A stretch of DNA of 64,000 nucleotides. Source: Rhodoblastus sp963748385. Its GTDB lineage: Bacteria > Pseudomonadota > Alphaproteobacteria > Rhizobiales > Beijerinckiaceae. The notes beneath the pieces are model-generated. The model was not told the DNA's origin. It saw nothing but the letters and a program-made list of their open reading frames with translations, and did not search any database. A program made the position numbers and the translations under genes. Below, in pieces: positions 20,300-28,872 of the stretch; position 1 is the first letter of the stretch, and the number at the start of each line of letters is the position of its first letter. The stretch lies in NCBI GenBank assembly GCA_963748385.1, contig CAVVIQ010000013.1, positions 186,001-250,000 on the forward strand, given 5' to 3'.

Positions 20300-21103
20300 T
20301 TATTTCAAAGTGCTGACATAGGCTGCGACCTCGGTGATCTGCTGCTGGTTCAGATTATGGGCGATGGGTTTCATCATTTCCGACATGTCGGGACTGTCCG
20401 GCTTCAGGCCGCGCTCATGCTCGAAATTGGTCAGTTTGCGGATGATGTAATCGTTCAACTGGCCCGCGAGTTGCGGGAACTCGCCATTGCCCATGGCGTT
20501 GTCGCCATGGCAGGTCGCACAAGCCGGAACATTGCTGCTCGGGACGCCATTCTGAAATATTTCCTTGCCCGCGGCGGCAAGTTCGTTCGGGGCGCCGCCG
20601 AGCGGCGGCGGGTTGAGGCCATGGAAGCTGTTGGCCAGGAAATCGACCATTTCGGGGCTCAGAACCCCGGCGACGTGGTTCATGATCACATTGGACCGGC
20701 GCATCTGGATGAAGGCCTGCAACTGGTTCTTGATATATTCCGGCTGCTGCCCGGCGAGACGCGGAATCGGGAAGACGCCGCGGAAGCCTTGGCCCTGAAC
20801 GCCGTGGCAGGTTTTGCAATAGACCAGCTTGGCCTCCATCTTCCTGTGCTCCGCCGCGCTGATCGGCGGCGCGACGGGGGCGGCGGGTTGCGCGGCGGGG
20901 GCCGCAGGCGCGGCTGAAGCGGCAGGTTGGGCCGCGGGCGCGGCGGGAGCCGCAGGCTGCGGGGCCGGGGCGGCCGGCTGGGCGGCGGCTTTCTGCGCCG
21001 GGGCCGCGCCTTTCGATTGATCTTGCGCATGCGCCGCTACGCCGGCGCCCAAAATGGCGACGGCCGCCGCCAGAGCGAGATATTTGCCGCCAATGCCCTG
21101 CAT
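20300..21103 (-). CDS. Diheme c-type cytochrome with Ala/Pro linker
   Basis: 267 residues. Signal peptide (to about AHAQ, residue 27), then a long Ala-Pro-Gln spacer of about 50 residues, then two cytochrome c domains with haem sites CKTCH (96-100) and CATCH (195-199). The repeated layout, with RLAGQ after each haem, resembles diheme c4/c5-type cytochromes, which move electrons in the periplasm toward terminal oxidases. The low-complexity spacer may tether it near the membrane while letting the haem domains reach partners. It is divergent from the plus-strand cytochrome genes and related in sequence to the one at 21780 (shared NPPPLGG and SNVPAC). Confidence 0.9.
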   Translation of the reverse strand: MQGIGGKYLALAAAVAILGAGVAAHAQDQSKGAAPAQKAAAQPAAPAPQPAAPAAPAAQPAASAAPAAPAAQPAAPVAPPISAAEHRKMEAKLVYCKTCHGVQGQGFRGVFPIPRLAGQQPEYIKNQLQAFIQMRRSNVIMNHVAGVLSPEMVDFLANSFHGLNPPPLGGAPNELAAAGKEIFQNGVPSSNVPACATCHGDNAMGNGEFPQLAGQLNDYIIRKLTNFEHERGLKPDSPDMSEMMKPIAHNLNQQQITEVAAYVSTLK

Positions 21104-21779
21104 GATTCCCCCACCTTCCCTTTTCGCCGTTTCGAAGTCGCCACGCTTCCGGTGTTTCGACCGATCCTCGATTCCGCTTACGCCACCATCGGCGCATCGG
21201 CAATGATCTGCAACAACTCACGCGCCCACCCACCCCATTTATTTGCACTTTTCGCCGTATCGCGCAAAGTGGGGAACGATTCGTGACCCCGAGGCCTCGT
21301 TCATTTCGCTACAGTCAACACATTACAGGGGCAATCGACAGGCGAACCGCATGATCAGCTCACGCAAAAAAATAGATCTTATATATAGCTTTTATCGATA
21401 TTGGCTTTGATCAGAAATCCGCTGATTTGGTCCGAATGTGATTTCAAATTTTATATAAAATAAGCCAGATTGCGATGCTAAATAATATTTTAGAAAGCAA
21501 TCGCCATTCAATCCGCTGTCCTTCAGGGGCGTTTTGACCCGGAGTTGCATGATTTTTGCGACAAAAATATCACGTAAGCCGAAAATGTGTATTCAGCCAG
21601 CGCAAATCGGACCGGGAGCAATTGTCACAGCGAAAGAAAGGGTTAACCATCTTGGTCAAAACTGGGTCGGCGGCAATCGATGCAGGCTTGCTCGGCCAAG
21701 AAGCAAATTCCGTCCAGGGGCTCATGAAACAACTGAATAGAGCCTGTGCGGGAAGCCATGTAGGGAGGGGGCGATAACC
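21104..21779. other. AT-rich divergent control region
   Basis: 676 bases with no convincing gene between two divergent cytochrome genes. From about 21350 to 21520 the sequence is strikingly A/T-rich (TTATATATAG, TTTTATATAAAATAAG, AATAATATTTTAG) against a high-GC background. It must hold the promoters for both cytochrome transcripts. A FNR/FixK-type TTGAT-n4-ATCAA box was sought and not found. Confidence 0.5.
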
Positions 21780-22430
21780 ATGACGGCGATTTATCGGCGG
21801 AACGCGTTGGGTTCGATTGCGCTCGCTGCGGGCCTCGTGGCGGCGGGCTTTTCCGGCTCGGCGTTGGCGCGGTCGCGCGCGGAGTCGCATGGAAGCGTTC
21901 AGGCCAAGCTCGAATATTGCGAGACCTGTCACGGCGAGAGCGGGCAGGGCTTCTACGGCTATTATGCGATCCCCCGTCTTGCCGGGCAGCAGCCGGGCTA
22001 TCTCTTGAATCAGTTGCGCGACTTCACCAGCGGCCTGCGGACCCATCCGATCATGGGCAATGTGGCGCGCGGCGTGGCGCAGCCTATGTATGGGGCGATC
22101 GCCGAGCATTTCCATTCCATGAATCCGCCGCCGCTCGGCGGGGGCGGCGGCAATGTTGCGCTCGGGCGCAAGATTTTCACCGAGGGGCTGCCGGAATCGA
22201 ATGTGCCGGCCTGCTGGGCCTGTCATGGTCCCGACGCCCACGGCGCGCGGGAAATTCCCCGCCTCGCCGGCCAGTTGCCGGCTTATCTCGAAAAGACCAT
22301 GGCGAGTTGGGAAGCCGAGCGCTCCGCCAAATCGGCGGGCGGCCTTTCGTTGCTGATGGTGCCGACCACCCACAACCTGACCCGCGCGCAGATCGCGGCG
22401 GTCGCCGCTTATGTCAGCGGCTTGCGGTAA
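21780..22430 (+). CDS. Diheme c-type cytochrome
   Basis: 216 residues. N-terminal signal sequence to about residue 30, then two haem c sites, CETCH (47-51) and CWACH (145-149), each followed by the RLAGQ segment of the c4/c5-type family. It is a shorter relative of the minus-strand diheme cytochrome across the control region and lacks the Ala-Pro spacer. A purine-rich GGGAGGGGGCGAT precedes the ATG. Likely a periplasmic electron carrier; cotranscribed with the next cytochrome, 60 bases downstream. Confidence 0.9.
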   Translation: MTAIYRRNALGSIALAAGLVAAGFSGSALARSRAESHGSVQAKLEYCETCHGESGQGFYGYYAIPRLAGQQPGYLLNQLRDFTSGLRTHPIMGNVARGVAQPMYGAIAEHFHSMNPPPLGGGGGNVALGRKIFTEGLPESNVPACWACHGPDAHGAREIPRLAGQLPAYLEKTMASWEAERSAKSAGGLSLLMVPTTHNLTRAQIAAVAAYVSGLR

Positions 22431-22490
22431 GGCGTTTCGTTCCGGCCGACGCCGGGTCCGTTCCGGGATTCGTATAAGAGAACAATAGCC

Positions 22491-23249
22491 ATGAAGACTA
22501 TCGGCTTGACGGTCGCCTCCCTCGCGATCTCCCTTCTGGCGGCCGGCCCGCTCCATGCCCAGCAGCCCGATCCTTTGGCGCTGCTGCGGCCGACGCCGGC
22601 GAGCGTGCCGGACCATAACTGCGTCATCTGCGGGCCCACCACCCCGCTTTACACCCCGCCGCCGGACTCGCCCTATCCCCTGGCGCTGCTGCCGCTTCCG
22701 CCGGCGAGCGGCCCGCCGGTGAAGAATTGCACCTTCTGTCACGGTCCGTTCGCGCAGGGGCTCGCCGTCGCGCCGCGCCTGGCCGGGCAGCGGGCGGCTT
22801 ATATCGAGAAAGAGCTGCGCGCTTTCCGCACCCATTCGCGCGACAACCCCTTTTCCTCGCTCTACATGTGGAACGCCGTTCCCAACATGCATCCCGAGAC
22901 GGCGCGGGCGCTGGCCGACTTTTTCTCCCATGAGGCGCCGCAGGCGGCCGACGACGGCGATCGCGCGCTGGTCGACCAGGGTAACGCGCTTTTCCATCGC
23001 GGCGACCCCGACGCCAATATCGTCGCCTGCGTCGCCTGCCACGGCCCGAATGCGCAGGGCGTGAGGGACATCCCCCGTCTCGCCGGTCTGTCCTACGCCT
23101 ATCTGAAACGCCGGTTGGGGCAATGGAAAGAGGGCTACCACCCGGCGGCCAAGCCGATGCCGCGGGTGGCGCGGAGTTTGTCGGACGTTCAGATCGAGGC
23201 GCTGGCGTCCTACCTGAGTTTCCTCGACGGCAGCGAAGCGAGCAGGTGA
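22491..23249 (+). CDS. c-type cytochrome with a duplicated, degenerate haem site
   Basis: 252 residues with signal peptide (ends AQQ, about residue 25). Intact haem c motifs are CTFCH (80-84) and CVACH (about 179-183), both followed by RLAG. In front of them a segment PLALL...CVICGP (28-49) closely mirrors PLALL...CTFCHGP (64-86), so the N-terminal haem-binding segment looks tandemly duplicated, the first copy having Gly in place of the axial His. That copy should not bind haem in the normal way. An intrinsic terminator overlaps the stop codon. Confidence 0.88.
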   Translation: MKTIGLTVASLAISLLAAGPLHAQQPDPLALLRPTPASVPDHNCVICGPTTPLYTPPPDSPYPLALLPLPPASGPPVKNCTFCHGPFAQGLAVAPRLAGQRAAYIEKELRAFRTHSRDNPFSSLYMWNAVPNMHPETARALADFFSHEAPQAADDGDRALVDQGNALFHRGDPDANIVACVACHGPNAQGVRDIPRLAGLSYAYLKRRLGQWKEGYHPAAKPMPRVARSLSDVQIEALASYLSFLDGSEASR

Positions 23250-23274
23250 CGCCCGCGCCGGGCGCGTCTTTTTG
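23248..23274 (+). terminator. Intrinsic terminator after the cytochrome pair
   Basis: Stem GACGC-CCG with complement CGG-(GC)-GCGTC around a CGC loop, followed by TTTTT. It begins inside the stop codon of the 22491 gene and lies about 70 bases before the Cyc2-like gene, so the latter may have its own promoter or depend on read-through. Confidence 0.7.
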
Positions 23275-23345
23275 AACAATGGTCAAGAACAAACCGCCGC
23301 CCCGTGAAAGCGGGCTGAGGGCGGGAAGCGAGGAGGGCCAAGCGA

Positions 23346-24827
23346 ATGGCCGTGATGAACGAATATAATAAAGCTCTCCGCGCCGGCGCCGCGCTCGGCC
23401 TCGGCCTTGCCGGTCTTGTCGGCGCGCCGGAGGGGGCTTCGGCCCTGCCGAGCTTCGCGCGCCAGACCGGCCAGAACTGCTCGACCTGTCATACAGCCTT
23501 CCCGCAACTGACGCCGTTCGGCCGTCGCTTCAAGCTCGGCGGCTATACCGCGGGCGGCGGCATCGACACCCAATTCCCGCCTGTCTCCGTCATGCTGCAG
23601 TCGCAGTTCACCAATCTGAGCAGGGGGCTGGACGCGCCCTATGGCTCGACCTCGCAATATGTGCGTCCGCAGCCTCCGGGAACCGGCGGCTACAATGACG
23701 CCAACAACTGGCTCGACCTCTCGTCGCAGGTCAGCCTTTTCTATGGCGGCAAGATCTGGGGCAATCTCGGCGCCTTCATGCAATGGACCTATTCCCAGGA
23801 TTACGGCGAGCAGGTCGCCTGGGACAATACCGATATCCGCTATGCGGACACTGTGCATATCGGCCCGTTCGACGTGCTCTGGGGTCTGGACTTCAATAAT
23901 TCCCCAACGGTGCAGGACGTCTGGAACACCGCTCCCGCCTGGAGCTTTCCCTTCATCTCGTCCCCCTTCGCCCCTGGTCCCGCGGCCTCGACCATGCTCG
24001 AGGGCTCGCAAGGGTGGGGACCCGGCCAGGTGGTCGGCGCCGGCGGCTATCTCTTCATCAACGACATGCTCTATCTCGAGCTGACAGGCTATGGCCCGAC
24101 CTCCAAGTCGTTCCAATGGGCGGTGACCGGCGGGCCTCCCGGCAATCTGCTCAGCGGCGTCGCGCCTTATTATCGCGTCGCCCTGGAAAAGGACTGGGGT
24201 GAGCATTCGATCGAAATCGGCGCCTATGGCATGAACGCCAATGTGATCACCGGCGGCAATTCGGGTTTGCCGGTCGGAACCTTTGGTTGGCCTACCGACG
24301 TGATCACCGACACGGCCTTCGACGCGCAATACCAGTGGATCAGCGATGTCCACGAGGTGACCGTGCGCGCGAATTACATCCTGGAGCGGCAAGATCAGTA
24401 TTCAAGCTTTTTGCAGGGCATCGCCGCCAACAATGTGGACTATCTGCACAGCCTGAAAATCGGCGCCGAATATGTCTACAAGAACACCTATGCGTTCACC
24501 GCGACCTATTTCAACATCAACGGAACGGCGGACATGGCGCTTTATGCGCCGAACAGCAATTTCTCGCCGAATTCGGAAGGCTGGATCTTCGACGCCTCCT
24601 GGCTGCCGTACTCGCGCGGCGGCCCGGCGATCTGGCCATGGGCCAATGCGCGCATCGGCCTGACCTATACTTTGTACACACGGTTCAACGGCGGGACCAG
24701 CAATGTCGATCCGTTTGCTGTCGATGCGAACAACAACTTGCTCTGCGGCGGCCCCACGCCCACCCCTTATTGCCGGAAAGCCAGCGACAACAACACGCTG
24801 CTGGCCTACGCCTGGTTCATGTGGTAG
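23346..24827 (+). CDS. Cyc2-like outer membrane porin-cytochrome fusion
   Basis: 493 residues. A signal sequence (to about SALP, residue 34) is followed by one haem c motif, CSTCH (45-49), inside FARQTGQNCSTCHTAFPQL, TPFGRRFKLGG, then about 420 residues of alternating, aromatic-rich beta strands ending in AYAWFMW, the terminal aromatic expected of an outer membrane barrel. This architecture, and the ARQTG-CxxCH-LTPFGR-FK stretch as I recall it, are those of Cyc2, the fused cytochrome-porin that oxidises Fe(II) at the cell surface in Acidithiobacillus, Zetaproteobacteria and some phototrophs. The neighbouring c4/c5-type cytochromes and HiPIP-like protein fit periplasmic partners. The donor here (iron or another extracellular reductant) is not shown. 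GAGGAGG precedes the ATG. Confidence 0.8.
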   Translation: MAVMNEYNKALRAGAALGLGLAGLVGAPEGASALPSFARQTGQNCSTCHTAFPQLTPFGRRFKLGGYTAGGGIDTQFPPVSVMLQSQFTNLSRGLDAPYGSTSQYVRPQPPGTGGYNDANNWLDLSSQVSLFYGGKIWGNLGAFMQWTYSQDYGEQVAWDNTDIRYADTVHIGPFDVLWGLDFNNSPTVQDVWNTAPAWSFPFISSPFAPGPAASTMLEGSQGWGPGQVVGAGGYLFINDMLYLELTGYGPTSKSFQWAVTGGPPGNLLSGVAPYYRVALEKDWGEHSIEIGAYGMNANVITGGNSGLPVGTFGWPTDVITDTAFDAQYQWISDVHEVTVRANYILERQDQYSSFLQGIAANNVDYLHSLKIGAEYVYKNTYAFTATYFNINGTADMALYAPNSNFSPNSEGWIFDASWLPYSRGGPAIWPWANARIGLTYTLYTRFNGGTSNVDPFAVDANNNLLCGGPTPTPYCRKASDNNTLLAYAWFMW

Positions 24828-24870
24828 GCCGCGGCCAGGGGAGCTTTGACGGCGAGGGCGCTTCTCGCGG

Positions 24871-25959
24871 ATGATCTGGCTTGTCTTCGCGCTGCTGACC
24901 GGCGCGGCCGTGGCGGTCCTGCTCTGGCCGCTGACCGGCCCGCGGCCAGAAACCGGCGAGGACGCGGCGGACGTCACCTTTTATCGCGGCCGGATCGCCG
25001 AAATCGACGCGGAATTTTCGCGCGGCGGGATCGCGCCGGACGAAGCCGAAGCGGCCAGAGCCGAGGCCGGACGACGCCTGCTCGCCGCAATGCAAGCGGA
25101 AACCGCGGCGGGCGACGCGCCTCGCGCGCGGAAATTTTCGATCGCGCTGGTTGCTTTCGGCGCGCCAATGATCGCGCTCGGCCTCTATGCGCATGTCGGG
25201 CGGCCCAATCTGCCCGACATGCCGCTCGCGGCGCGGCAGGCCCCGCAGCCCGCGCCTGAAACCGGAAAATCGCTGGCGGAACTCGAGGCCTATCTCGCCG
25301 GCCATCCCAGGGACGGCAAGGCGCTGGAGCAGATCACGCCCTTTTATCTCGCGGCGGGCCGTTACGGCGACGCGGTCAGAACCAGCAGGGCGGCCATTGA
25401 CCTTCTTGGCGAATCCCCGGAGCGACTTGTGAAATACGCCGAGGCCATGTCCTACGCCAATGACGGCGAAGTGTCTCCGGAAGCCGTGACCCAGTTGCAA
25501 CGCGCGTTGAGACTCGCGCCGACTTTTCTGCTGGCGCGCTATTATCTCGGCCTCGCCGCCGCCCAGCAGGGCGAGGTGGAAAAGGCGAGAAAGATCTGGA
25601 CCGCCATGCTGCCCGAACTCAGCCAGGGTTCGAAGGCGAAAAAGGACGTCCTCGACAAGCTCGCGCTGCTCGACGCGCCGGCCGAAGGCGCCGCGCCGGG
25701 ATCGCAGCCGGAGGCCGGATCCGCCGGCGAGCAGCAAAAGTCGGTTCAGGCCATGGTCGACGCCGCCGCGCAGCGGCTGGCGGCAAAGGGCGGAAGCGCC
25801 ACGGAATGGGCGCGCCTCATCCGCTCCTACAAAGTCCTCAACCAGTCCGACAAGGCGCGCGACGCCCTCGACCGGGCGCGCAAGGCTCTTGCGGGCGATC
25901 CGGGCGCGCTGGGCGAACTCGACGCGCTGGCCAGGGAGCTGGGGTTGAACGGCAAGTGA
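24871..25959 (+). CDS. ccmI: Cytochrome c biogenesis protein CcmI
   Basis: 362 residues. Two N-terminal membrane segments (about 1-20 and 86-107) frame a cytoplasmic loop with the typical YRGRIAEIDAEFSRGGI, and a periplasmic TPR domain follows, with an extended C-terminal helical region. CcmI brings apocytochrome c to the haem ligation machinery (CcmF/CcmH). The rest of the ccm system is not in the window; its presence 43 bases after the Cyc2-like gene suggests supply of maturation capacity to this cytochrome locus. No frame problem. Confidence 0.87.
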   Translation: MIWLVFALLTGAAVAVLLWPLTGPRPETGEDAADVTFYRGRIAEIDAEFSRGGIAPDEAEAARAEAGRRLLAAMQAETAAGDAPRARKFSIALVAFGAPMIALGLYAHVGRPNLPDMPLAARQAPQPAPETGKSLAELEAYLAGHPRDGKALEQITPFYLAAGRYGDAVRTSRAAIDLLGESPERLVKYAEAMSYANDGEVSPEAVTQLQRALRLAPTFLLARYYLGLAAAQQGEVEKARKIWTAMLPELSQGSKAKKDVLDKLALLDAPAEGAAPGSQPEAGSAGEQQKSVQAMVDAAAQRLAAKGGSATEWARLIRSYKVLNQSDKARDALDRARKALAGDPGALGELDALARELGLNGK

Positions 25960-26011
25960 GCGCGCGAGCCGCCTGTTGCGAAACGGATGTGCGAAAACCA
26001 TGTGAGAAGAA

Positions 26012-26395
26012 ATGGAATCCCCGGCGGCCAGAATGTATGAACGCCTGAAAAACCTGCCCGTTTTAGACACCTACGCCTCCAAGGTGCCGGCGGCGGCCTG
26101 GAACGCCTGGCGGCGCTACTGGAGCCAGACGCATCGCGAGGCTTGCTTCGGACTGGAGGGATTGCCGCCCCTGTCGCTGCTGCTCGGCGAGCGGGAATGG
26201 GTCTTGATGGATACGGGCGCCTATGACTTCCCGGTCCTGAGCTGGTCGGATTTCCAGGACCAGGGACGCGGCCTGCACGAGCCGGTGCCCTGCACCGTGC
26301 GCCATTACCATCAGGGCGCTTCCCGTTTCCGGGACAAGGCGCTGGTCCTCATGGTGGAAGAACTCGAATCGCGGATGAAAAAGGCCCAAAGGTGA
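26012..26395 (+). CDS. Conserved-looking hypothetical protein
   Basis: 127 residues, not recognised. Rich in Trp and Tyr (WNAWRRYWSQ, WVLMDTGAYDFPVLSW), no signal peptide or membrane segment. The start at 26012 has GAGAAGAA in front; ATG 26033 is a possible internal start. Its stop overlaps the start of the next gene by four bases (GTGA), so the two form a translationally coupled pair. Located 50 bases after ccmI, they might belong to the same transcript. No function is proposed. Confidence 0.6.
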   Translation: MESPAARMYERLKNLPVLDTYASKVPAAAWNAWRRYWSQTHREACFGLEGLPPLSLLLGEREWVLMDTGAYDFPVLSWSDFQDQGRGLHEPVPCTVRHYHQGASRFRDKALVLMVEELESRMKKAQR

Positions 26396-26694
26396 GCGAA
26401 CTGATTTATCCCGGCCTCGAAGCGGACCAGCGCGGCGGCCTCACCGACGCCGGTCGCGTGATCATGGACGCCCAGGCGTTCGGCCTACTGCCCGCGACCG
26501 AGACGGGCGCCGGCTGGTCCATGGCGCGGCTGCAAAACCTGGCCGAACAGGTCAACAAGGCCTGGAGTCCCTTCGGCGGCCTGCCCAGCCGCCTGCCGCA
26601 GGATTTGCGCGAGCGCCACGAGCGCATTTACGCCGCGGCCGTCGAGCGCGCGCGCGCGGTGGGCTGGGACGACGAACTGGTGGACGACGAATAA
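26392..26694 (+). CDS. Hypothetical protein, coupled to the preceding gene
   Basis: 100 residues starting at GTG 26392, overlapping the upstream stop. Helical, acidic C-terminus (DDELVDDE), one segment with NLAEQVNKAW. Not recognised. The overlap with the preceding gene and lack of internal stops argue that both are real; a tRNA-Thr gene in the opposite orientation begins 57 bases beyond it. Confidence 0.55.
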   Translation: MSELIYPGLEADQRGGLTDAGRVIMDAQAFGLLPATETGAGWSMARLQNLAEQVNKAWSPFGGLPSRLPQDLRERHERIYAAAVERARAVGWDDELVDDE

Positions 26695-26751
26695 AGCCGC
26701 GGCCGTCGCGCCTAGCGGGCGACGGCGGAATTTCCCGGGCGATTGCGGAGA

Positions 26752-26827
<76 letters not shown>

Positions 26828-26903
26828 TGGGCGCTTGGCTCCAAAAATTTGCTACCAGTCCGGGGCGGCAGGCGCAAGGGGCGGTTTTCCGCGCCAACCG
26901 GGA

Positions 26904-27755
26904 TCATTGCGTGAGGCGCGCGCGGGTCAGGGCGAGCGCCACCGCGCAGGCGTTGGAGACGTTCAGGCTCTTGATCGCTCCCGGCATGTCGAGCCGGGCG
27001 AGCGTGTCGCATTTCTCGCGGGTCAGCCGGCGCAGGCCCTTGCCCTCGGCGCCCAGCACCAGGGCGACCGGCGCGCTCAGCACGGCTTTTTCCAGGCTCT
27101 CGGGGCCTTCGGAATCGAGGCCGACGCGCTGAAAGCCGGCGTCGCCGAGCTGGTCGAGGGCGCGGGCGAGATTGACGACCTCGACCAACTGGACATGCTC
27201 CAGACCGCCCGAGGCGGTTTTCGCCAGCACGCCGGAAAATTCCGGCGAATGGCGCTCGGTGACGATCACGGCGTCCACGGCGAAGGCGGCGGCGGTGCGC
27301 AGGATCGCCCCGACATTATGCGGGTCGGTGATCTGGTCGAGCGCGAGGACGAGGCCGGATTTCCGTTCGATCTCGGTGACGTCGAGCGCCGGCAACGGGC
27401 GCGCCTCCAGAAAAACCCCCTGATGCACGGCTTCTGGCCCGAGCCTGGCGGACAAAGCTTCCGAATCGACCGTATGAAGAACGACGCTGCGCGCGGAAAT
27501 ATCGGCGGAAAGCTTTTCCGCCGCCGCCGGGGTCGCGAACAGGTCGAGGCATTCGCGGCGCGGATTGCGCAAAGCCTCACGCACGGCGTGGAAGCCATAG
27601 AGCGCGGCGAGTTCGGGCGAAGGGCGCCGGAAGCCGCGCATCGCGGCTTTTTCGCCCGCGCGGGCATGGGGCGCCGGCCGCGCTTTGGGCGCGCCGGCGT
27701 CGGCGCGCAAGGGGCGGGGACTTTTTTCCTGCCGCCGTCCGCCGTGCCTTTTCAT
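26904..27755 (-). CDS. rlmB: 23S rRNA Gm2251 methyltransferase RlmB (TrmH family)
   Basis: 283 residues. SPOUT-class 2'-O-methyltransferase modifying G2251 in the peptidyl transferase P loop. A basic N-terminal tail is followed by the substrate-binding domain (ALYGFHAVREAL) and the knotted catalytic domain with motifs NVGAILRTAAAF, ALVLGAEGKGL and LNVSNACAVAL. The start at 27755 (MKRHGGRR) is chosen because the longer frame runs antisense through the thyX start. Ends 77 bases from tRNA-Thr. Confidence 0.92.
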   Translation of the reverse strand: MKRHGGRRQEKSPRPLRADAGAPKARPAPHARAGEKAAMRGFRRPSPELAALYGFHAVREALRNPRRECLDLFATPAAAEKLSADISARSVVLHTVDSEALSARLGPEAVHQGVFLEARPLPALDVTEIERKSGLVLALDQITDPHNVGAILRTAAAFAVDAVIVTERHSPEFSGVLAKTASGGLEHVQLVEVVNLARALDQLGDAGFQRVGLDSEGPESLEKAVLSAPVALVLGAEGKGLRRLTREKCDTLARLDMPGAIKSLNVSNACAVALALTRARLTQ

Positions 27756-27885
27756 TCGCGCCTCCGCCGGTTTTTCACAACCTTTCGTCTCACGCGTGGA
27801 GAACTTTGACAATCGTCTCGCGCTGTTTGAAGAAAGCCTGTATGGACCCCGAAAACGCGCGGCCGTGCGAGGAGGCGAGGATTCG

Positions 27886-28833
27886 ATGGCGCTATCCGAC
27901 CAGCAGCTCGATGAAATCCGTTCGGCGAGAGCCAGGGAAACGGCGACTCTGCGCCCCACTGTTCCCGCGCTCGAGGAAATATTGTTCGAGCCGATCCCGG
28001 TTCTCGACCACGGCTTCCTTCGCGTCATCGATTACATGGGCGACGACGCCGCGGTGGTGCAGGCGGCGCGTGTGTCCTATGGGCGCGGCACCAGGAAGGT
28101 GACCGAGGATCGCGGCCTCATCATGTATCTGATGCGGCATTGGCACACCACGCCGTTCGAAATGGCCGAGATCAAATTCCACGTCAAACTGCCGATCTTC
28201 GTCGCCAGACAATGGATCCGGCACCGCACCGCCAGCATCAACGAATATTCGGCGCGCTATTCGATCCTCGACAAGGAATTCTACATTCCCGACGAGGCGC
28301 ATCTGGCGGCGCAGTCGACGGTCAACCGCCAGGGGCGGGGGGAAATCCTCACCGGCGACGAGGCGGCCCGGGTTCTCGACATGTTGCGCAGCGACGCCGA
28401 AAAAGCCCATGCCGATTACGCCTGGATGCTCAACGAAAACCCGGATTCGACGGTCGCCGACCCCGACCGTTCGGGCCTCGCACGCGAACTGGCGCGGATG
28501 AATCTGACCCTGAACACCTATACGCAATGGTATTGGAAGACCAATCTCCACAATCTCATGCATTTCCTGCGCCTGCGCGCCGATTCCCACGCCCAGTACG
28601 AAATTCGGGTCTATGCCGAGAAAATGCTCGACGTGCTGCGCCGCTGGACGCCGCTGACCTATGAGGCCTTCCTTGAATACCGGCACGGCGCGGTCAATTT
28701 TTCCCGCACGGCTTTGCAGGTGGTGAGGAAGCTGCTGGCGGGAGAACCGGTGACGGCCGAGACCAGCGGCCTTTCGCCGCGCGAATGGCGCGAATTGATG
28801 GACGTGCTGGAAACGAAAGCGGCGCAGGAATAG
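27886..28833 (+). CDS. thyX: Flavin-dependent thymidylate synthase ThyX
   Basis: 315 residues. FAD-dependent methylation of dUMP to dTMP with methylene-tetrahydrofolate; cells using it can lack ThyA. The ThyX motif RHRTASINEYSARYS lies at about residues 112-126. The start at 27886 is preceded by GAGGCGAGGA; earlier in-frame codons overlap the divergent rlmB start. The gene stands alone, convergent with an ArsR-family regulator. The same folate cofactor serves TrmFO elsewhere in the window. Confidence 0.95.
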   Translation: MALSDQQLDEIRSARARETATLRPTVPALEEILFEPIPVLDHGFLRVIDYMGDDAAVVQAARVSYGRGTRKVTEDRGLIMYLMRHWHTTPFEMAEIKFHVKLPIFVARQWIRHRTASINEYSARYSILDKEFYIPDEAHLAAQSTVNRQGRGEILTGDEAARVLDMLRSDAEKAHADYAWMLNENPDSTVADPDRSGLARELARMNLTLNTYTQWYWKTNLHNLMHFLRLRADSHAQYEIRVYAEKMLDVLRRWTPLTYEAFLEYRHGAVNFSRTALQVVRKLLAGEPVTAETSGLSPREWRELMDVLETKAAQE

Positions 28834-28872
28834 GCGCCGCCCCTCATTCCTTTCGCTTCGTCGCGTTCCGGG

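Noticed and set aside
21340..21530. FNR/FixK or sigma-54 sites in the AT-rich control region
   Set aside because: No match to TTGAT-n4-ATCAA or TGGCAC-n5-TTGC consensus could be defended.
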